Shown here: positions 15,923 to 25,147 of the stretch, one piece after another
Numbering within the stretch: the stretch's first letter is position 1
Layout of the letters: each line of letters opens with the position of its first letter
From: DAOUMU01 sp034409055
GTDB taxonomy: Bacteria > Chloroflexota > Anaerolineae > 4572-78 > J111
NCBI GenBank assembly: GCA_034409055.1
Contig: DAOUMU010000309.1
Location: 1 to 33,943, forward strand
Reading direction: 5' to 3'
DNA length: 33,943 bases
Notes under the pieces: model-generated
The model's input: the letters and a program-made list of their open reading frames with translations, nothing else
Told to the model about the DNA's origin: nothing
Database searches by the model: none
Position numbers and translations under genes: made by a program

Positions 15923-17653
15923 TTATGCCTTAATCTTCTCAAGTAGATACTCAACGATACTTTTTAAGGGGATAATTTTCCGCTCGGTCTCACGCCGGCG
16001 CTTGACTTCCACGCCAGCCTTGTCCAGGCTACGGGTGCTAATGGTCAAGCGCCAGGGAATACCAATGAGGTCGGCATCAGCGAATTTAACGCCAGGGGTT
16101 TCCTTGCGGTCGTCAAACAACACTTCCAGTCCGGCCTCTTGTAATTGCTGATAGAGGGCCTCGGCCTGCTGCCCAACCTCATCCTCCGGTCTTTTGGCCA
16201 ACGAAACCAGATGGACGTCAAAGGGCGCGATCGGCTGGGGCCAGATGATGCCATAATCGTCGTGATGCTGCTCCACCACGGCGGCCATTAAGCGCCCTAC
16301 GCCAATGCCATAGCTACCCATAATCGGTACCTGGGCCTGACCGTTTTCGTTCAGAAAAGTGATGCCCATTGGTTCGCTGTAGCGTTTGCCCAGCTTGAAG
16401 CAATGCCCCACCTCGATACCCCGGCGTAACTGCAACACAGCTTCACTGCTCACACATTTATCACCATCCTGGGCCAGGGCAATGTCGGTCACAATATCGG
16501 GCTCGTAGTCCCGGTAGGCGTTCGTATTTTTAAGGTGATACTCCGGCTTGTTGGCCCCACTGACCAGGTTGGGGAAATTGACCGCCGAGTCATCGGCCAC
16601 CACGATCAGCTTACGACCGTTCCCCAAATCTTTATTTAAACCAATCGGGGTAGCATAGCCGGGCACGGCCCCGATTGCCTCAATTTCCTCGTCGGTCGCC
16701 AGCCGGAAGGGCACCCCACCCAGGGCGTTGCTCAGTTTGACTTCATTCACCGGCAAATCGCCCCGAATGAGGACAAAAATAAAGTCTTGCCTCTCATTTT
16801 CGGCAATGTAGAACACGGCCTTCACGGTCCGGGTCTGCGGTACCCCCAAAAAATCTGCTACCTGGGCAATGGTTTTGCAATCCGGTGTGTAAACTTCCTC
16901 AGGCTCAGCCAACTTCTCTTGAGGCGGCGTCCCCTTATCAAAAACAGCTCGCTCGGCGTTGGCCGAGTAAGCCCCATCACTGCTAAGAAAAATGGTGTCC
17001 TCACCGCTTTCACTTAATACCATAAATTCATGCGAGTCACTACCGCCCATCATCCCGGGGTCGGCCTCCACTTCGACCGTTTTTAGTTCACAGGCGGCAA
17101 AAATATTGCGATAAGCCTGGACCATGTGAGGATAAAAACGGTCGATACCGGCCTGGTCAGCGTGAACGGAATAGGCATCTTTCATGATGAATTCACGCAC
17201 CCGGATCAGTCCACCCCGGGACCGGGGTTCATCGCGGACCTTGGTTTGAATGTGATACACCAAAATAGGCAGTTGTTTGTAAGACTCCAATTCAGTTTTA
17301 AGAATGTCGGATAGAGCCTCCTCGTGGGTCATAGCCAGAGCCATATCACGCTGGTTACGATCTTTCCATTTGACCAGGGCTGGACCAACGCTGTCCCAGC
17401 GACCGGTTTGCTGCCAGATTTCGGCCGGGTTGAGAATAGGCATAGCCATTTCCTGACAGCCCAGAGCGTCCATTTCGCGTCGGAATATACTCATAATTTT
17501 TTTAGAGACGCGCCAGCCTAACGGCATTTGCGTATAAATACCGGAAGCCAGAGGCCTGATAAAACCGCCCCGTTGCAACAGGCGATGGCTAACAATTTCC
17601 GCCTCGGCCGGATCTTCTCGTAACGTGCGACCAAATAGTCTAGAAAAATGCAT
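15923..17653 (-). CDS. proS: Prolyl-tRNA synthetase, bacterial type
   Basis: Class II aminoacyl-tRNA synthetase attaching proline to its tRNA. At 576 aa it matches the long bacterial form (E. coli 572 aa). Motif 1 lies in GFIRPLASGIYTQMPLGWRV, motif 2 in DEPRSRGGLIRVREFIMKDA, and motif 3 in GIGVGRLMAAVVEQ. Between motifs 2 and 3 sits the inserted YbaK-like editing domain (about 235-395), which clears Ala-tRNA(Pro). The anticodon-binding domain forms the C-terminus. The ATG has a purine-rich Shine-Dalgarno (GAGGTGAAGG). Leftward, first gene of the proS, dynamin and reductase run; the promoter must lie in the 225-base divergent gap with the GGT gene. Confidence 0.98.
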   Translation of the reverse strand: MHFSRLFGRTLREDPAEAEIVSHRLLQRGGFIRPLASGIYTQMPLGWRVSKKIMSIFRREMDALGCQEMAMPILNPAEIWQQTGRWDSVGPALVKWKDRNQRDMALAMTHEEALSDILKTELESYKQLPILVYHIQTKVRDEPRSRGGLIRVREFIMKDAYSVHADQAGIDRFYPHMVQAYRNIFAACELKTVEVEADPGMMGGSDSHEFMVLSESGEDTIFLSSDGAYSANAERAVFDKGTPPQEKLAEPEEVYTPDCKTIAQVADFLGVPQTRTVKAVFYIAENERQDFIFVLIRGDLPVNEVKLSNALGGVPFRLATDEEIEAIGAVPGYATPIGLNKDLGNGRKLIVVADDSAVNFPNLVSGANKPEYHLKNTNAYRDYEPDIVTDIALAQDGDKCVSSEAVLQLRRGIEVGHCFKLGKRYSEPMGITFLNENGQAQVPIMGSYGIGVGRLMAAVVEQHHDDYGIIWPQPIAPFDVHLVSLAKRPEDEVGQQAEALYQQLQEAGLEVLFDDRKETPGVKFADADLIGIPWRLTISTRSLDKAGVEVKRRRETERKIIPLKSIVEYLLEKIKA

Positions 17654-17805
17654 AAACTACCCCTTCACCTCATTTAAAAAATGCCGCCCTGCCAAAAGGG
17701 TCGGCAAATAGCTTCAATTAAAACCCAGTATAACATGGGCAGGCAGGGGTGTCAACGTAGGTTTCAAAACACCATCCTTTGTGCGGAAATGATTAAAAAG
17801 TCTGA

Positions 17806-17834
17806 TTGCTCCCCCTACCAAGATATGGTAAAAT
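17806..17834 (+). promoter_or_regulatory. Predicted promoter of the gamma-glutamyltransferase gene
   Basis: TTGCTC (17806-17811) and TAAAAT (17829-17834) with a 17-base spacer. A tiny ORF of four codons (ATG at 17858, stop 17870-17872) ends six bases before the GTG start of the gene and could couple translation. Confidence 0.45.
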
Positions 17835-17878
17835 GTCCGACGCAAATGCTAAACACGATGGAGAAACAATAGATACAC

Positions 17879-19510
17879 GTGCAAGGAGTAATCGCCGCCG
17901 GCCATCCGCAGACAGTAGCGGCCGGTGCAGAAATGTTACGACAGGGAGGCAATGCCGTTGATGCCGCCGTAGCGGCCGCTTTTGCCAGCTTCATCGCCGA
18001 GACGGTCCTGGTCAATATTGGGGGTGGGGGCATCGCCCAGGTTTATAACCCCACCACTGAGCAGGTTGCGGTTTACGATTTTTTTAGTACGATGCCCGGT
18101 TTGTCGTCCAATGGTCATCCATCACCCACCGAAATTGATTTTCGGCAGATTTTGGTTGACTTCGGCCCGGCCCAACAACCCTTTTATATTGGCCGGGGTA
18201 GCGTGGCCGTGCCGGGTGTCGTAGCCGGCCTATGCACAATGGCCTCGGAAATGGGGACACTTCCCCTGCCCCGTATCCTGGCCTCGGCCATTCGTCTGGC
18301 CCGCGAGGGTGTTGCTTTATCCAAATCACTGGCCTACGTGGCCAGCATCCTGGCCCCCATTTTTATGGACACTCCGCAGATTGCAGCCATTTATGCGCCG
18401 GCGGGCCGTATTGTCGCCGAAGGGGAGCGCCTGCATTTCCACGATCTGGCCAATACCCTGGAGCAATTGGGCCAACAAGGTCCCGCTCTTTTTTACAGCG
18501 GCCCTGTTGCTGACAAAATTTTAGCCGATCAGCAGGCATGGGGAGGACTGCTCACCAAAACCGACCTGGCCGCTTATCACGTCCGCCGCTGTGCCCCGAT
18601 TACCATTGATTATCGAGGCTACACCATCCTTTTGCCTCCCCCCTCCTCCAGTGGGGGGGTGTTGATAGCCTTTGCCCTTAAACTATTAGCCACCGTTTCT
18701 CTAACCGATATTTCTCATAACAGCTTTGAGCATTTGCGCCGGCTGACCGAGCTTATGCGTTTGACCAACGTAGCCCGAGCCGAGTGGGAAGATGATTACG
18801 GGGCAGACTCCACAATAACATCGTCAGAACAGACCAACTGTATTGACAAGTTTTTGGCGGATGACAATATTAGACGCTATAGCCATCAATTGAAAAGGGT
18901 ATTGGCTAACCGAGGCTTTATACCGGAACCTGACTTTCCCAAAGGCCCCTCTAATACAACTCACATCAGTGTGGCCGACGCTAATGGCATGATTGTTGGC
19001 ATCACCACCTCGGCTGGGGAGAACGCTGGCTTTGTCATCGACGATACCGGCGTAACACTCAATAATATGCTGGGAGAAATTGACCTGCACCCCAACGGTT
19101 TCCACCGGTTATCCCCCGGTCAGCGATTGATGACCATGATGAGTCCGGTCCTCATTTTACGCCAGGGCCGGCCGGTGCTGGCCGTGGGCAGTGGCGGCAG
19201 CAATCGCCTACGCACAGCCATCTTGCAGGTCATTAGCAACTTCATCGACTTTAACATAAACTTGAACGAAGCGGTCAATGCCCCCCGGGTTCACTTTGAG
19301 GACAATGTAGTTCAGCTTGAGGGAGGCATTGCACCTGCGGTAGCCGATGAATTTGAAGCGGCTGGCTACACCGTAAACCGCTGGCCGGAGCGTAATATGT
19401 TTTTTGGCGGCGCCCATGCCGTTGCCCAAGAAGACAGGACGGACCACCAGCCCCCCCGGTGGGTAGCTGCTGGCGACCAGCGGCGGGGGGGATCGGTGAT
19501 GGTGGCTTAA
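17879..19510 (+). CDS. Gamma-glutamyltransferase family protein (Ntn hydrolase)
   Basis: Splits or transfers the gamma-glutamyl group of glutathione or related compounds. The 543-aa precursor should cleave itself before T360 in the NTTHIS motif, the new N-terminal nucleophile of the small subunit. Other family marks are AAGHPQTVAAGAEMLRQGGN at the start, TTSAGENAGF, LNNMLGE, SPGQRLMTMMSPV and GSGGSNR. No signal peptide precedes the first conserved block, so unlike the periplasmic E. coli enzyme it appears cytoplasmic. The GTG start is the only option, as a stop lies just upstream in frame; no good Shine-Dalgarno stands before it, but a four-codon ORF ends just ahead. The exact donor substrate cannot be told. 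Confidence 0.92.
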   Translation: MQGVIAAGHPQTVAAGAEMLRQGGNAVDAAVAAAFASFIAETVLVNIGGGGIAQVYNPTTEQVAVYDFFSTMPGLSSNGHPSPTEIDFRQILVDFGPAQQPFYIGRGSVAVPGVVAGLCTMASEMGTLPLPRILASAIRLAREGVALSKSLAYVASILAPIFMDTPQIAAIYAPAGRIVAEGERLHFHDLANTLEQLGQQGPALFYSGPVADKILADQQAWGGLLTKTDLAAYHVRRCAPITIDYRGYTILLPPPSSSGGVLIAFALKLLATVSLTDISHNSFEHLRRLTELMRLTNVARAEWEDDYGADSTITSSEQTNCIDKFLADDNIRRYSHQLKRVLANRGFIPEPDFPKGPSNTTHISVADANGMIVGITTSAGENAGFVIDDTGVTLNNMLGEIDLHPNGFHRLSPGQRLMTMMSPVLILRQGRPVLAVGSGGSNRLRTAILQVISNFIDFNINLNEAVNAPRVHFEDNVVQLEGGIAPAVADEFEAAGYTVNRWPERNMFFGGAHAVAQEDRTDHQPPRWVAAGDQRRGGSVMVA

Positions 19511-19565
19511 ATTCTATCTCACAAAAAATCATCCAGAGCTGATATTCAGGAGGGCTTTAATTACA

Positions 19566-19787
19566 ATGAAACTTACTGAAATTTATGTCAATGATCAAGA
19601 AGTGGCCGGGGAGTATATTGGTCAGGCTTTTTTTGACTGGAACGGGCAAGAGTGGGAAATGACGGTAAGGGCCTCCAGTAAGGAAGAAGCAGAAGCCATA
19701 GCCAAATCTCAGGCAGAGGCTTATCTGCAAGCCTGGGCCGAAGACCCGACGGCCGCCAATGAAAAGTTTGGGGTCTATCCATTTTGA
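19566..19787 (+). CDS. Small acidic protein of unknown function
   Basis: 73-aa soluble protein, acidic, with a predicted strand-rich first half (MKLTEIYVNDQEVAGEYIG) and a helical second half rich in Ala and Glu (KEEAEAIAKSQAEAYLQAW). No family recognised. It is likely real: a clean CAGGAGGG Shine-Dalgarno lies about 12 bases upstream of the ATG, codon use is like its neighbours, and it sits 55 bases after the GGT gene in the same direction. A hairpin with a T run (19864-19893) follows it. Confidence 0.7.
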   Translation: MKLTEIYVNDQEVAGEYIGQAFFDWNGQEWEMTVRASSKEEAEAIAKSQAEAYLQAWAEDPTAANEKFGVYPF

Positions 19788-19843
19788 GAGCGAGATGGGC
19801 CTGTCTGGCTATGGACTTCTCTCCCCACAATTTCTCTATCAAA

Positions 19844-19872
19844 TAGTCAACCACACGACTTTGTGCTATGCT
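19844..19872 (+). promoter_or_regulatory. Predicted promoter upstream of the HisN-type gene (copy 1 of a shared promoter)
   Basis: TAGTCA (19844-19849), 17-base spacer, then an extended -10 TGC-TATGCT (-10 at 19867-19872). Nearly the same 29 bases occur upstream of the Ser/Thr kinase gene at 20737-20765. Confidence 0.55.
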
Positions 19873-19893
19873 AAACAGCATAGCATTTTTATT
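19864..19893 (+). terminator. Hairpin with T run overlapping the promoter
   Basis: TGCTATGCT (19864-19872) and AGCATAGCA (19877-19885) form a perfect 9-bp stem with loop AAAC, followed by TTTTTATT. It looks like a terminator for the preceding small gene, but its left arm is also the predicted -10 of the next gene. Confidence 0.5.
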
Positions 19894-19915
19894 GTAAGGA
19901 GTGCATAGATTTACG

Positions 19916-20704
19916 ATGTCTGAATCACGACGTACCTATCTTGATTTTGCCATTGAAACCGCCTGGCAAGCTGGACAACTTACGCTGGGCTACTTCCAAA
20001 CTGATCTCCGGTCCGATTTCAAAGCAGATGACTCACCGGTGACCGTTGCCGACCGGGAAGCAGAACAACTCATTCGCAGTCGAATAGAGAAACGTTATCC
20101 TAACCACGACATTATTGGCGAAGAATATGGCGGTCCCCTTTCCCCCCAAGAGGGAGGAGGTAATAGCCATCGCTGGATTATCGATCCCATTGATGGCACT
20201 CGCTCCTTTGTGCGCGGAGTACCCCTATATGCTGTTCTCATTGGCCTGGAAATTGAGGGCAAATGTCAGGTCGGCGTGGCCCACTTCCCGGCCTTGGGAG
20301 AAATGGTAGCCGCCGCTACTGGTGAAGGATGTTGGTGGAATGGACGACGGGCCCGTGTTTCGAACATTGCTCATTTAAAAGACGGCCTGGTAGCCCACTA
20401 CGATGCGGCTGCCTTCGCCAAACATGGCCGGACTGAAGCCTGGGAACGTATCAAACGTATAGCCGGTTACCGGGCCGGTTGGTGCGATGCCTACGGCTAT
20501 CTACTGATTGCGACCGGCCGGGCTGAACTGATGTTGGATCCCCAGATGAGCCTGTGGGATTGCGGAGCCTGGCCGCCTATTTTAGAAGAAGCCGGTGGTT
20601 ATTTTGGAGACTGGCAAGGGAATCCAACCATTTACGGCCACGAAGCCATCGGAACCACCCAAACCCTCTTACCCGAAGTGTTGCGTATCATCAATGACCA
20701 GTGA
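19916..20704 (+). CDS. Histidinol-phosphatase, inositol-monophosphatase family (HisN type)
   Basis: 262-aa Mg-dependent phosphatase. The metal-binding motifs are EE at 69-70 in HDIIGEEYGG, D90 and D93 in WIIDPIDGTRSF, and the late LWDCGAWPPILEEAGG. The phrase GTRSFVRGVPLY is the variant typical of HisN histidinol-phosphatases (histidine synthesis, L-histidinol phosphate to L-histidinol), rather than inositol or CysQ enzymes. No other his genes are in the window, so inositol-type activity cannot be excluded. I chose the ATG at 19916; the earlier GTG at 19901 overlaps the AAGGAG Shine-Dalgarno (19896-19901) itself, though the 14-base gap to the ATG is long. Confidence 0.87.
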   Translation: MSESRRTYLDFAIETAWQAGQLTLGYFQTDLRSDFKADDSPVTVADREAEQLIRSRIEKRYPNHDIIGEEYGGPLSPQEGGGNSHRWIIDPIDGTRSFVRGVPLYAVLIGLEIEGKCQVGVAHFPALGEMVAAATGEGCWWNGRRARVSNIAHLKDGLVAHYDAAAFAKHGRTEAWERIKRIAGYRAGWCDAYGYLLIATGRAELMLDPQMSLWDCGAWPPILEEAGGYFGDWQGNPTIYGHEAIGTTQTLLPEVLRIINDQ

Positions 20705-20736
20705 GGGGTCTCTCAGCTATCTTAGTACCCATCCAG

Positions 20737-20765
20737 TAGTCAACCATCTGATTTTGTGCTATGCT
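20737..20765 (+). promoter_or_regulatory. Predicted promoter of the Ser/Thr kinase gene (copy 2 of a shared promoter)
   Basis: TAGTCA (20737-20742), 17-base spacer, extended -10 TGC-TATGCT (-10 at 20760-20765). The region matches the promoter at 19844-19872 across most of its length, including AGTCAACCA and TTTGTGCTATGCTAA. Confidence 0.55.
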
Positions 20766-20851
20766 AATACTTAACAAAAAAGTTTTAAAATGAGTGGTAG
20801 GGTAAATGATGCCGACTTGGGCCACTCTTTGTAACCAAGGAGCGAGATAGT

Positions 20852-23227
20852 ATGTCAGACTTAATTGGCAGAACAATCGGTCAGTACCAAATTATCGAGC
20901 AAATTGGTCAGGGCGGTATGGCTACTGTGTTTAAGGCTTACCAGCCTTCTATCGATCGTTATGTAGCCCTCAAAATCTTACCGAGCCAATTTGCCCAGGA
21001 TCCAAACTTTGTCAAGCGCTTCCAACACGAAGCCAAAGCCATTGCCGCCCTGGAACACCCCCATATCTTACCGGTGCATGATTTTGGCACAGCAGAGGGC
21101 CGTCCTTACATGGTGATGCGCTATGTAGAGGGAGGAACCCTGGCTAAGCTAATGGGCCAGGCAATGCCTTATGAACGAATTGCGCAGTTTGTGGGTAATA
21201 TTGCCAGGGCTTTAGACTATGCCCATCAACAAGGAGTGGTTCATCGAGATATCAAACCCAGTAATATCTTGATAGACAAACATGGCGAAGTGTTGCTGAC
21301 CGATTTCGGTATCGCTAAAATGATCGAAGGCTCCAGTGCGACTCAGTTGACCAGTGCCGGCAGTATCCTGGGCACCCCCGCTTATATGGCTCCAGAACAG
21401 GCTGAAGCCAAGAAGATCGATGGCCGCAGCGATATTTACTCGCTAGGCGTCGTCTTGTACGAATTGTTGACCGGTCAGCCTCCTTATCAGGCCGAAACAC
21501 CCCTGGCTGTGGTGCTGATGCACCTGAACGAACCGTTAGCCCCGCCCCGTACCGTCAAGTCTGATATCCCGGAACCCCTGGAACGGGTGGTGCTCAAAGC
21601 GATGGCCAAAGACCCCAGCCAACGCTTTCAAACCGCCGGCGAAATGGAACAGGCCTTAAAACAGGCCCTGAAAGAAATTGAAAGTACCTCCATTACAGCC
21701 GATATCCCTGTCCCCGCTCCCCGAACCGAGGAAATCCCCAAAGCAGTACCCCAATATCCATCAAAATCAGGGCGCTCGATGATGGGACCGCTTTTAATTG
21801 GGGGGGGAATCCTGGCCTTACTCTTGTGTGTTGTGGGAGGCGGTCTGGCTATATGGGCCATGATGACCTCGCAAGATGAGCAGGTTGTGGAGGCCACACC
21901 TTCCCCTGGGGGACATATTCAGGCTACTATTGCCGTGGTCCAGGAAGCCACCCCAACCCTAACATCCGAGGAGACATCACCCACTGCTACCCCTATACCG
22001 TCCCCTACACCCGTAACTGAGAGTAGTAGCAACGATATAATCTTTAGCCTACCCGAGTTAGACGGAGAGATACTATTTGAAGAGTCTTTTGATACGAACC
22101 GGCACGACTGGTATACCGGTGAGGAAGAGGATGAATACGGCCAGTCAAAGGCCGAAATCGTCGATGGCCGTTACCGCCTCAGCCAACAGGCTACCCAGAG
22201 TGTCACCTGGTGGTCGACGTTGGACGAGATGGTATTTGATGATTTTGTGTTATCCATTGAGGCTATCCCGGTAGAGCATAATGCCCCCTTTGCCTATGGC
22301 CTTGTTTTTCGTAACAATTTTGACGGAAATCTTTACATGTTCGAAATAGACAGTGATGGTTCCTTTTTTGTCAACCTGTTTGAAGATGGTGAGTGGACAA
22401 CCCTGGTTGATTATACCGAGATGCTGGCCATAAAAAGAGATGGTCCCAACCAGCTCGTGGTCGAAGCCATTGGCCCATCATTGAGTTTCTTTATTAATGG
22501 TGAGGAAGCCATCACCATCGAAGATGATACGGTTGAGCGTGGTTCCATCGGGGTCGTTCTTGAACTTTATGAGGAGGGTAATAGTGCTACCGTTGATTTT
22601 GACAATCTGGTGGTGTATGAGATAAGTGGCGAAGAGGTGGCAGACGAAGGTCAGGATCTTCTCTTTGCCGAATATTTCGACTCCGACGCCAACGGCTGGG
22701 CCACCGGTGAATTTGAGGACGACTATAGCCAGAATGAAGTTATCATTGAAGATGGCCGATATACCTTAAACGTGACGGCTAAACCTGACCAAGAACCCTT
22801 TGTCGAAAAAAAGCTACCCAATCAAGAATTCACAGATTTTATCTTAATCCTGGAAGCAACTCCCTATGATACGGCAGAACATTACTCGTACGGGATATCT
22901 TTCCGTTTGAATCCCGATGGACACGGCTATACCTTTGAAATTGGTAACGACGGTCTGTACGCGGTAAAGCTATACGATGGCGAGTGGACAATGCTCAAAG
23001 ATTGGTCAAGTACAGAGGCCATTGCCATCGGTCAAATCAATGAACTGATGGTCATCGCCGAAGGTGATGCACTGACTTTCTTTGTGAACGGCGAGGAATT
23101 GACGACCTTAGAAGATAATACTGTCTCCACCGGCAAAATCGGCTTAGTGGTTGATATATACGAAGCAGGTGAGTCGGCCACGGTCGATTTTGATAACCTG
23201 GTGATCAGGCCAGTAGATAGCAGGTAA
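20852..23227 (+). CDS. Membrane Ser/Thr protein kinase with two tandem extracellular domains
   Basis: 791-aa PknB-like kinase. The kinase domain covers about 13-272: glycine loop IGQGGMATVF, K41 in VALKI, E60, catalytic HRDIKPSN (D133), DFG at 151-153 and TPAYMAPEQ. A linker, one membrane helix (311-338) and a Pro/Thr-rich stalk (347-392) follow. The outer part holds two copies of a domain of about 175 residues (407-583 and 605-788). Aligned markers are ILFEESFD/LLFAEYFD, IVDGRYRL/IEDGRYTL, YGLVFRNN/YGISFRLN and the closing ATVDFDNLV in both. They look like LamG/concanavalin-type or DUF1080-like beta sandwiches that could bind glycans or cell-wall pieces (inference). A good Shine-Dalgarno (AAGGAGCGAG) and its own promoter precede it; a terminator follows. 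Confidence 0.95.
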   Translation: MSDLIGRTIGQYQIIEQIGQGGMATVFKAYQPSIDRYVALKILPSQFAQDPNFVKRFQHEAKAIAALEHPHILPVHDFGTAEGRPYMVMRYVEGGTLAKLMGQAMPYERIAQFVGNIARALDYAHQQGVVHRDIKPSNILIDKHGEVLLTDFGIAKMIEGSSATQLTSAGSILGTPAYMAPEQAEAKKIDGRSDIYSLGVVLYELLTGQPPYQAETPLAVVLMHLNEPLAPPRTVKSDIPEPLERVVLKAMAKDPSQRFQTAGEMEQALKQALKEIESTSITADIPVPAPRTEEIPKAVPQYPSKSGRSMMGPLLIGGGILALLLCVVGGGLAIWAMMTSQDEQVVEATPSPGGHIQATIAVVQEATPTLTSEETSPTATPIPSPTPVTESSSNDIIFSLPELDGEILFEESFDTNRHDWYTGEEEDEYGQSKAEIVDGRYRLSQQATQSVTWWSTLDEMVFDDFVLSIEAIPVEHNAPFAYGLVFRNNFDGNLYMFEIDSDGSFFVNLFEDGEWTTLVDYTEMLAIKRDGPNQLVVEAIGPSLSFFINGEEAITIEDDTVERGSIGVVLELYEEGNSATVDFDNLVVYEISGEEVADEGQDLLFAEYFDSDANGWATGEFEDDYSQNEVIIEDGRYTLNVTAKPDQEPFVEKKLPNQEFTDFILILEATPYDTAEHYSYGISFRLNPDGHGYTFEIGNDGLYAVKLYDGEWTMLKDWSSTEAIAIGQINELMVIAEGDALTFFVNGEELTTLEDNTVSTGKIGLVVDIYEAGESATVDFDNLVIRPVDSR

Positions 23228-23255
23228 TAAAATCTCCCGATTGGGAACGAGATAA

Positions 23256-23288
23256 AAACCGCCGTGGCCTCTCAGACCACGGCGGTTT
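23256..23288. terminator. Bidirectional terminator between the converging kinase and carbamoyltransferase genes
   Basis: AAACCGCCGTGG (23256-23267) and CCACGGCGGTTT (23277-23288) form a perfect 12-bp stem with a 9-base loop. An A run on the left and a T-rich tail on the right serve both strands. Confidence 0.8.
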
Positions 23289-23307
23289 GGGTTTGTCCAC
23301 GGGGGAG

Positions 23308-25143
23308 TTAATCCACCTGATCTGGGCTCAAATGTGAGCCTTTGGCCTGGTAACCTTCCGGTTTTTTCACCAAAAATGGCCCCATCACCAACTGATCAAT
23401 GTCTGAGGCGGCGAAGGTATTGATGGCCTCTTGTGGCGTGTTGACAATCGGTTCGCCGCGCAGGTTGTAAGAGGTGTTCAGTAAAACCGGAACCCCGGTG
23501 GCCTCGTCGAATTTTTTGATCAATTTGTAGTAGCCAGAATTCCACTCCTCTCGCACGCTCTGCAAACGCCCCGTACCATTATGGCAGACTGCCTGAATTT
23601 TATCCCACTTATCTTCGGGAATATCAGACACCATCAACATATAGCGAGGCGGATATTGCTTATCCAGGTTGGGCGTGGTGAAATATTCGTGAACCCGTTC
23701 CTCCATCACTACCGGGGCAAAGGGTCGGAAAGGTTCCCGGAATTTGATCTTGGTGTTGACAATCTCTTTCATCTCTTCCCGACGCGGATCTGCCATAATC
23801 GAGCGATGCCCCAGAGCACGCGGTCCCCACTCAAAACGCCCGCGATACCAGCCAACCACCCTGCTTTGCAGTAAGGTATCCACGGCCTGGTCTAACAACT
23901 TATCATCGTCGTCAAACTCTTCGTATTCAAAACCAGCCCTCTTAATGGCTTCAATCATCTGACTTTCGGGGTATTTGGCCCCCCAATAGGCGTGTTCCAT
24001 CGTAAACTTACGCGAGTGACCAAAGATGACATGATAAGCATACAGTGCCGCTCCAATTGCTCCCCCCGAGTCTCCAGCGGCGGGTTGGATAAAGACATTT
24101 TTAAACGGTGTTTCGCGCATCACCCGGCCATTGGCCACGCTGTTTAGGGCTACCCCCCCCGCCATTACCAAATTTTTGGAACCGGTTTGCTGATGAGCAT
24201 AATTGGCCATTTTCAGGATGATCTCTTCGGTCATCCGCTGAATACTGGCCGCAATGTCGGCATATTTCTGGTTTTGAGCGGCCACCGCATCATCCCAATC
24301 GGGATGGTCTTTATCAGGATGGGTTGTTTTAGTAAAAAATTCAGACTCTGGCACACGCGATGGGCCAAACAGGTCAACAAACTTTTGGTTAAAGGTGTTT
24401 TGGGTGGAGTGATGGAAACTAAAGTAATCCATGTTCAGGGTCAGGCCACCGTCATCGTCAACATTGACCACCTTGTAAACCTTGTCCATATATTTAGGCG
24501 CGCCATAGGGAGCCATTCCCATCACCTTGTACTCACCATTGTTGACCCGGAAGCCCAGGTAGGCGGTAAAAGCAGAGTAAAGCAATCCCAGCGAGTGGGG
24601 AAAGCGCAATTCCCGGCTGAGTTCAATATGGTTCGTTCCCTGACCATTCCATTGAGCCGTAGCTTTGCCCATCGTGGCAGTGGTCCACTCACCGACACCG
24701 TCGATGGTGATGACCGCCGCTTCATCGTAGGGAGAGCAGAACATCGCGCTGGCTGCATGGGTCAGGTGATGTTCGACAAACAGGATTTTGTTGGCCGGAA
24801 CCCCGATGCCGGTTTGCAGTTTGCTCTTAATCCACAACTTTTCGTCAAACCAGGTGACCATCGACTCCCGGAAAACGCCCCACGATTTAGGAAAGGTACT
24901 GAGGGTCGTTTGTAAGATACGTTCAAACTTGACCAATGGCTTTTCATAAAAAACCACGTAATCCAGGTCGTCAGCGGTCAGATTGGCATATTTCAGGCAA
25001 AAGTCGATGGCGTGCTGAGGGAAGCCGCTATCGTGCTTTTTGCGGGTAAAGCGCTCTTCTTCGGCCGCAGCCACCAATTGACCGTCCACAAGCAGGGCAG
25101 CAGCAGCATCGTGATAGTAACAAGAAACACCTAAGATATTCAT
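23308..25143 (-). CDS. Carbamoyltransferase, NodU/CmcH/SxtI family
   Basis: 611-aa O-carbamoyltransferase: carbamoyl phosphate and ATP form a carbamoyl-adenylate, which is moved to a hydroxyl of an unknown acceptor. The N-terminal Kae1-like domain has SCYYHDAAAALL, AAEEERFTRKKHDSGFP and the metal motif EHHLTHAASA (H125, H129) with IDGVGEWTT. Later come GGVALNSVANGR, AAGDSGGAIGAAL and the C-terminal YrdC-like block RFEWGPRALGHRSI with FREPFRPFAPVV. Length and motifs are complete. It is the third gene of a tight leftward set with two small membrane proteins (4- and 3-base gaps), like the sxtI, sxtJ, sxtK grouping described in saxitoxin clusters. No biosynthetic gene for a small molecule is adjacent, so the acceptor is open. 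Confidence 0.95.
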   Translation of the reverse strand: MNILGVSCYYHDAAAALLVDGQLVAAAEEERFTRKKHDSGFPQHAIDFCLKYANLTADDLDYVVFYEKPLVKFERILQTTLSTFPKSWGVFRESMVTWFDEKLWIKSKLQTGIGVPANKILFVEHHLTHAASAMFCSPYDEAAVITIDGVGEWTTATMGKATAQWNGQGTNHIELSRELRFPHSLGLLYSAFTAYLGFRVNNGEYKVMGMAPYGAPKYMDKVYKVVNVDDDGGLTLNMDYFSFHHSTQNTFNQKFVDLFGPSRVPESEFFTKTTHPDKDHPDWDDAVAAQNQKYADIAASIQRMTEEIILKMANYAHQQTGSKNLVMAGGVALNSVANGRVMRETPFKNVFIQPAAGDSGGAIGAALYAYHVIFGHSRKFTMEHAYWGAKYPESQMIEAIKRAGFEYEEFDDDDKLLDQAVDTLLQSRVVGWYRGRFEWGPRALGHRSIMADPRREEMKEIVNTKIKFREPFRPFAPVVMEERVHEYFTTPNLDKQYPPRYMLMVSDIPEDKWDKIQAVCHNGTGRLQSVREEWNSGYYKLIKKFDEATGVPVLLNTSYNLRGEPIVNTPQEAINTFAASDIDQLVMGPFLVKKPEGYQAKGSHLSPDQVD

Positions 25144-25147
25144 CGTG

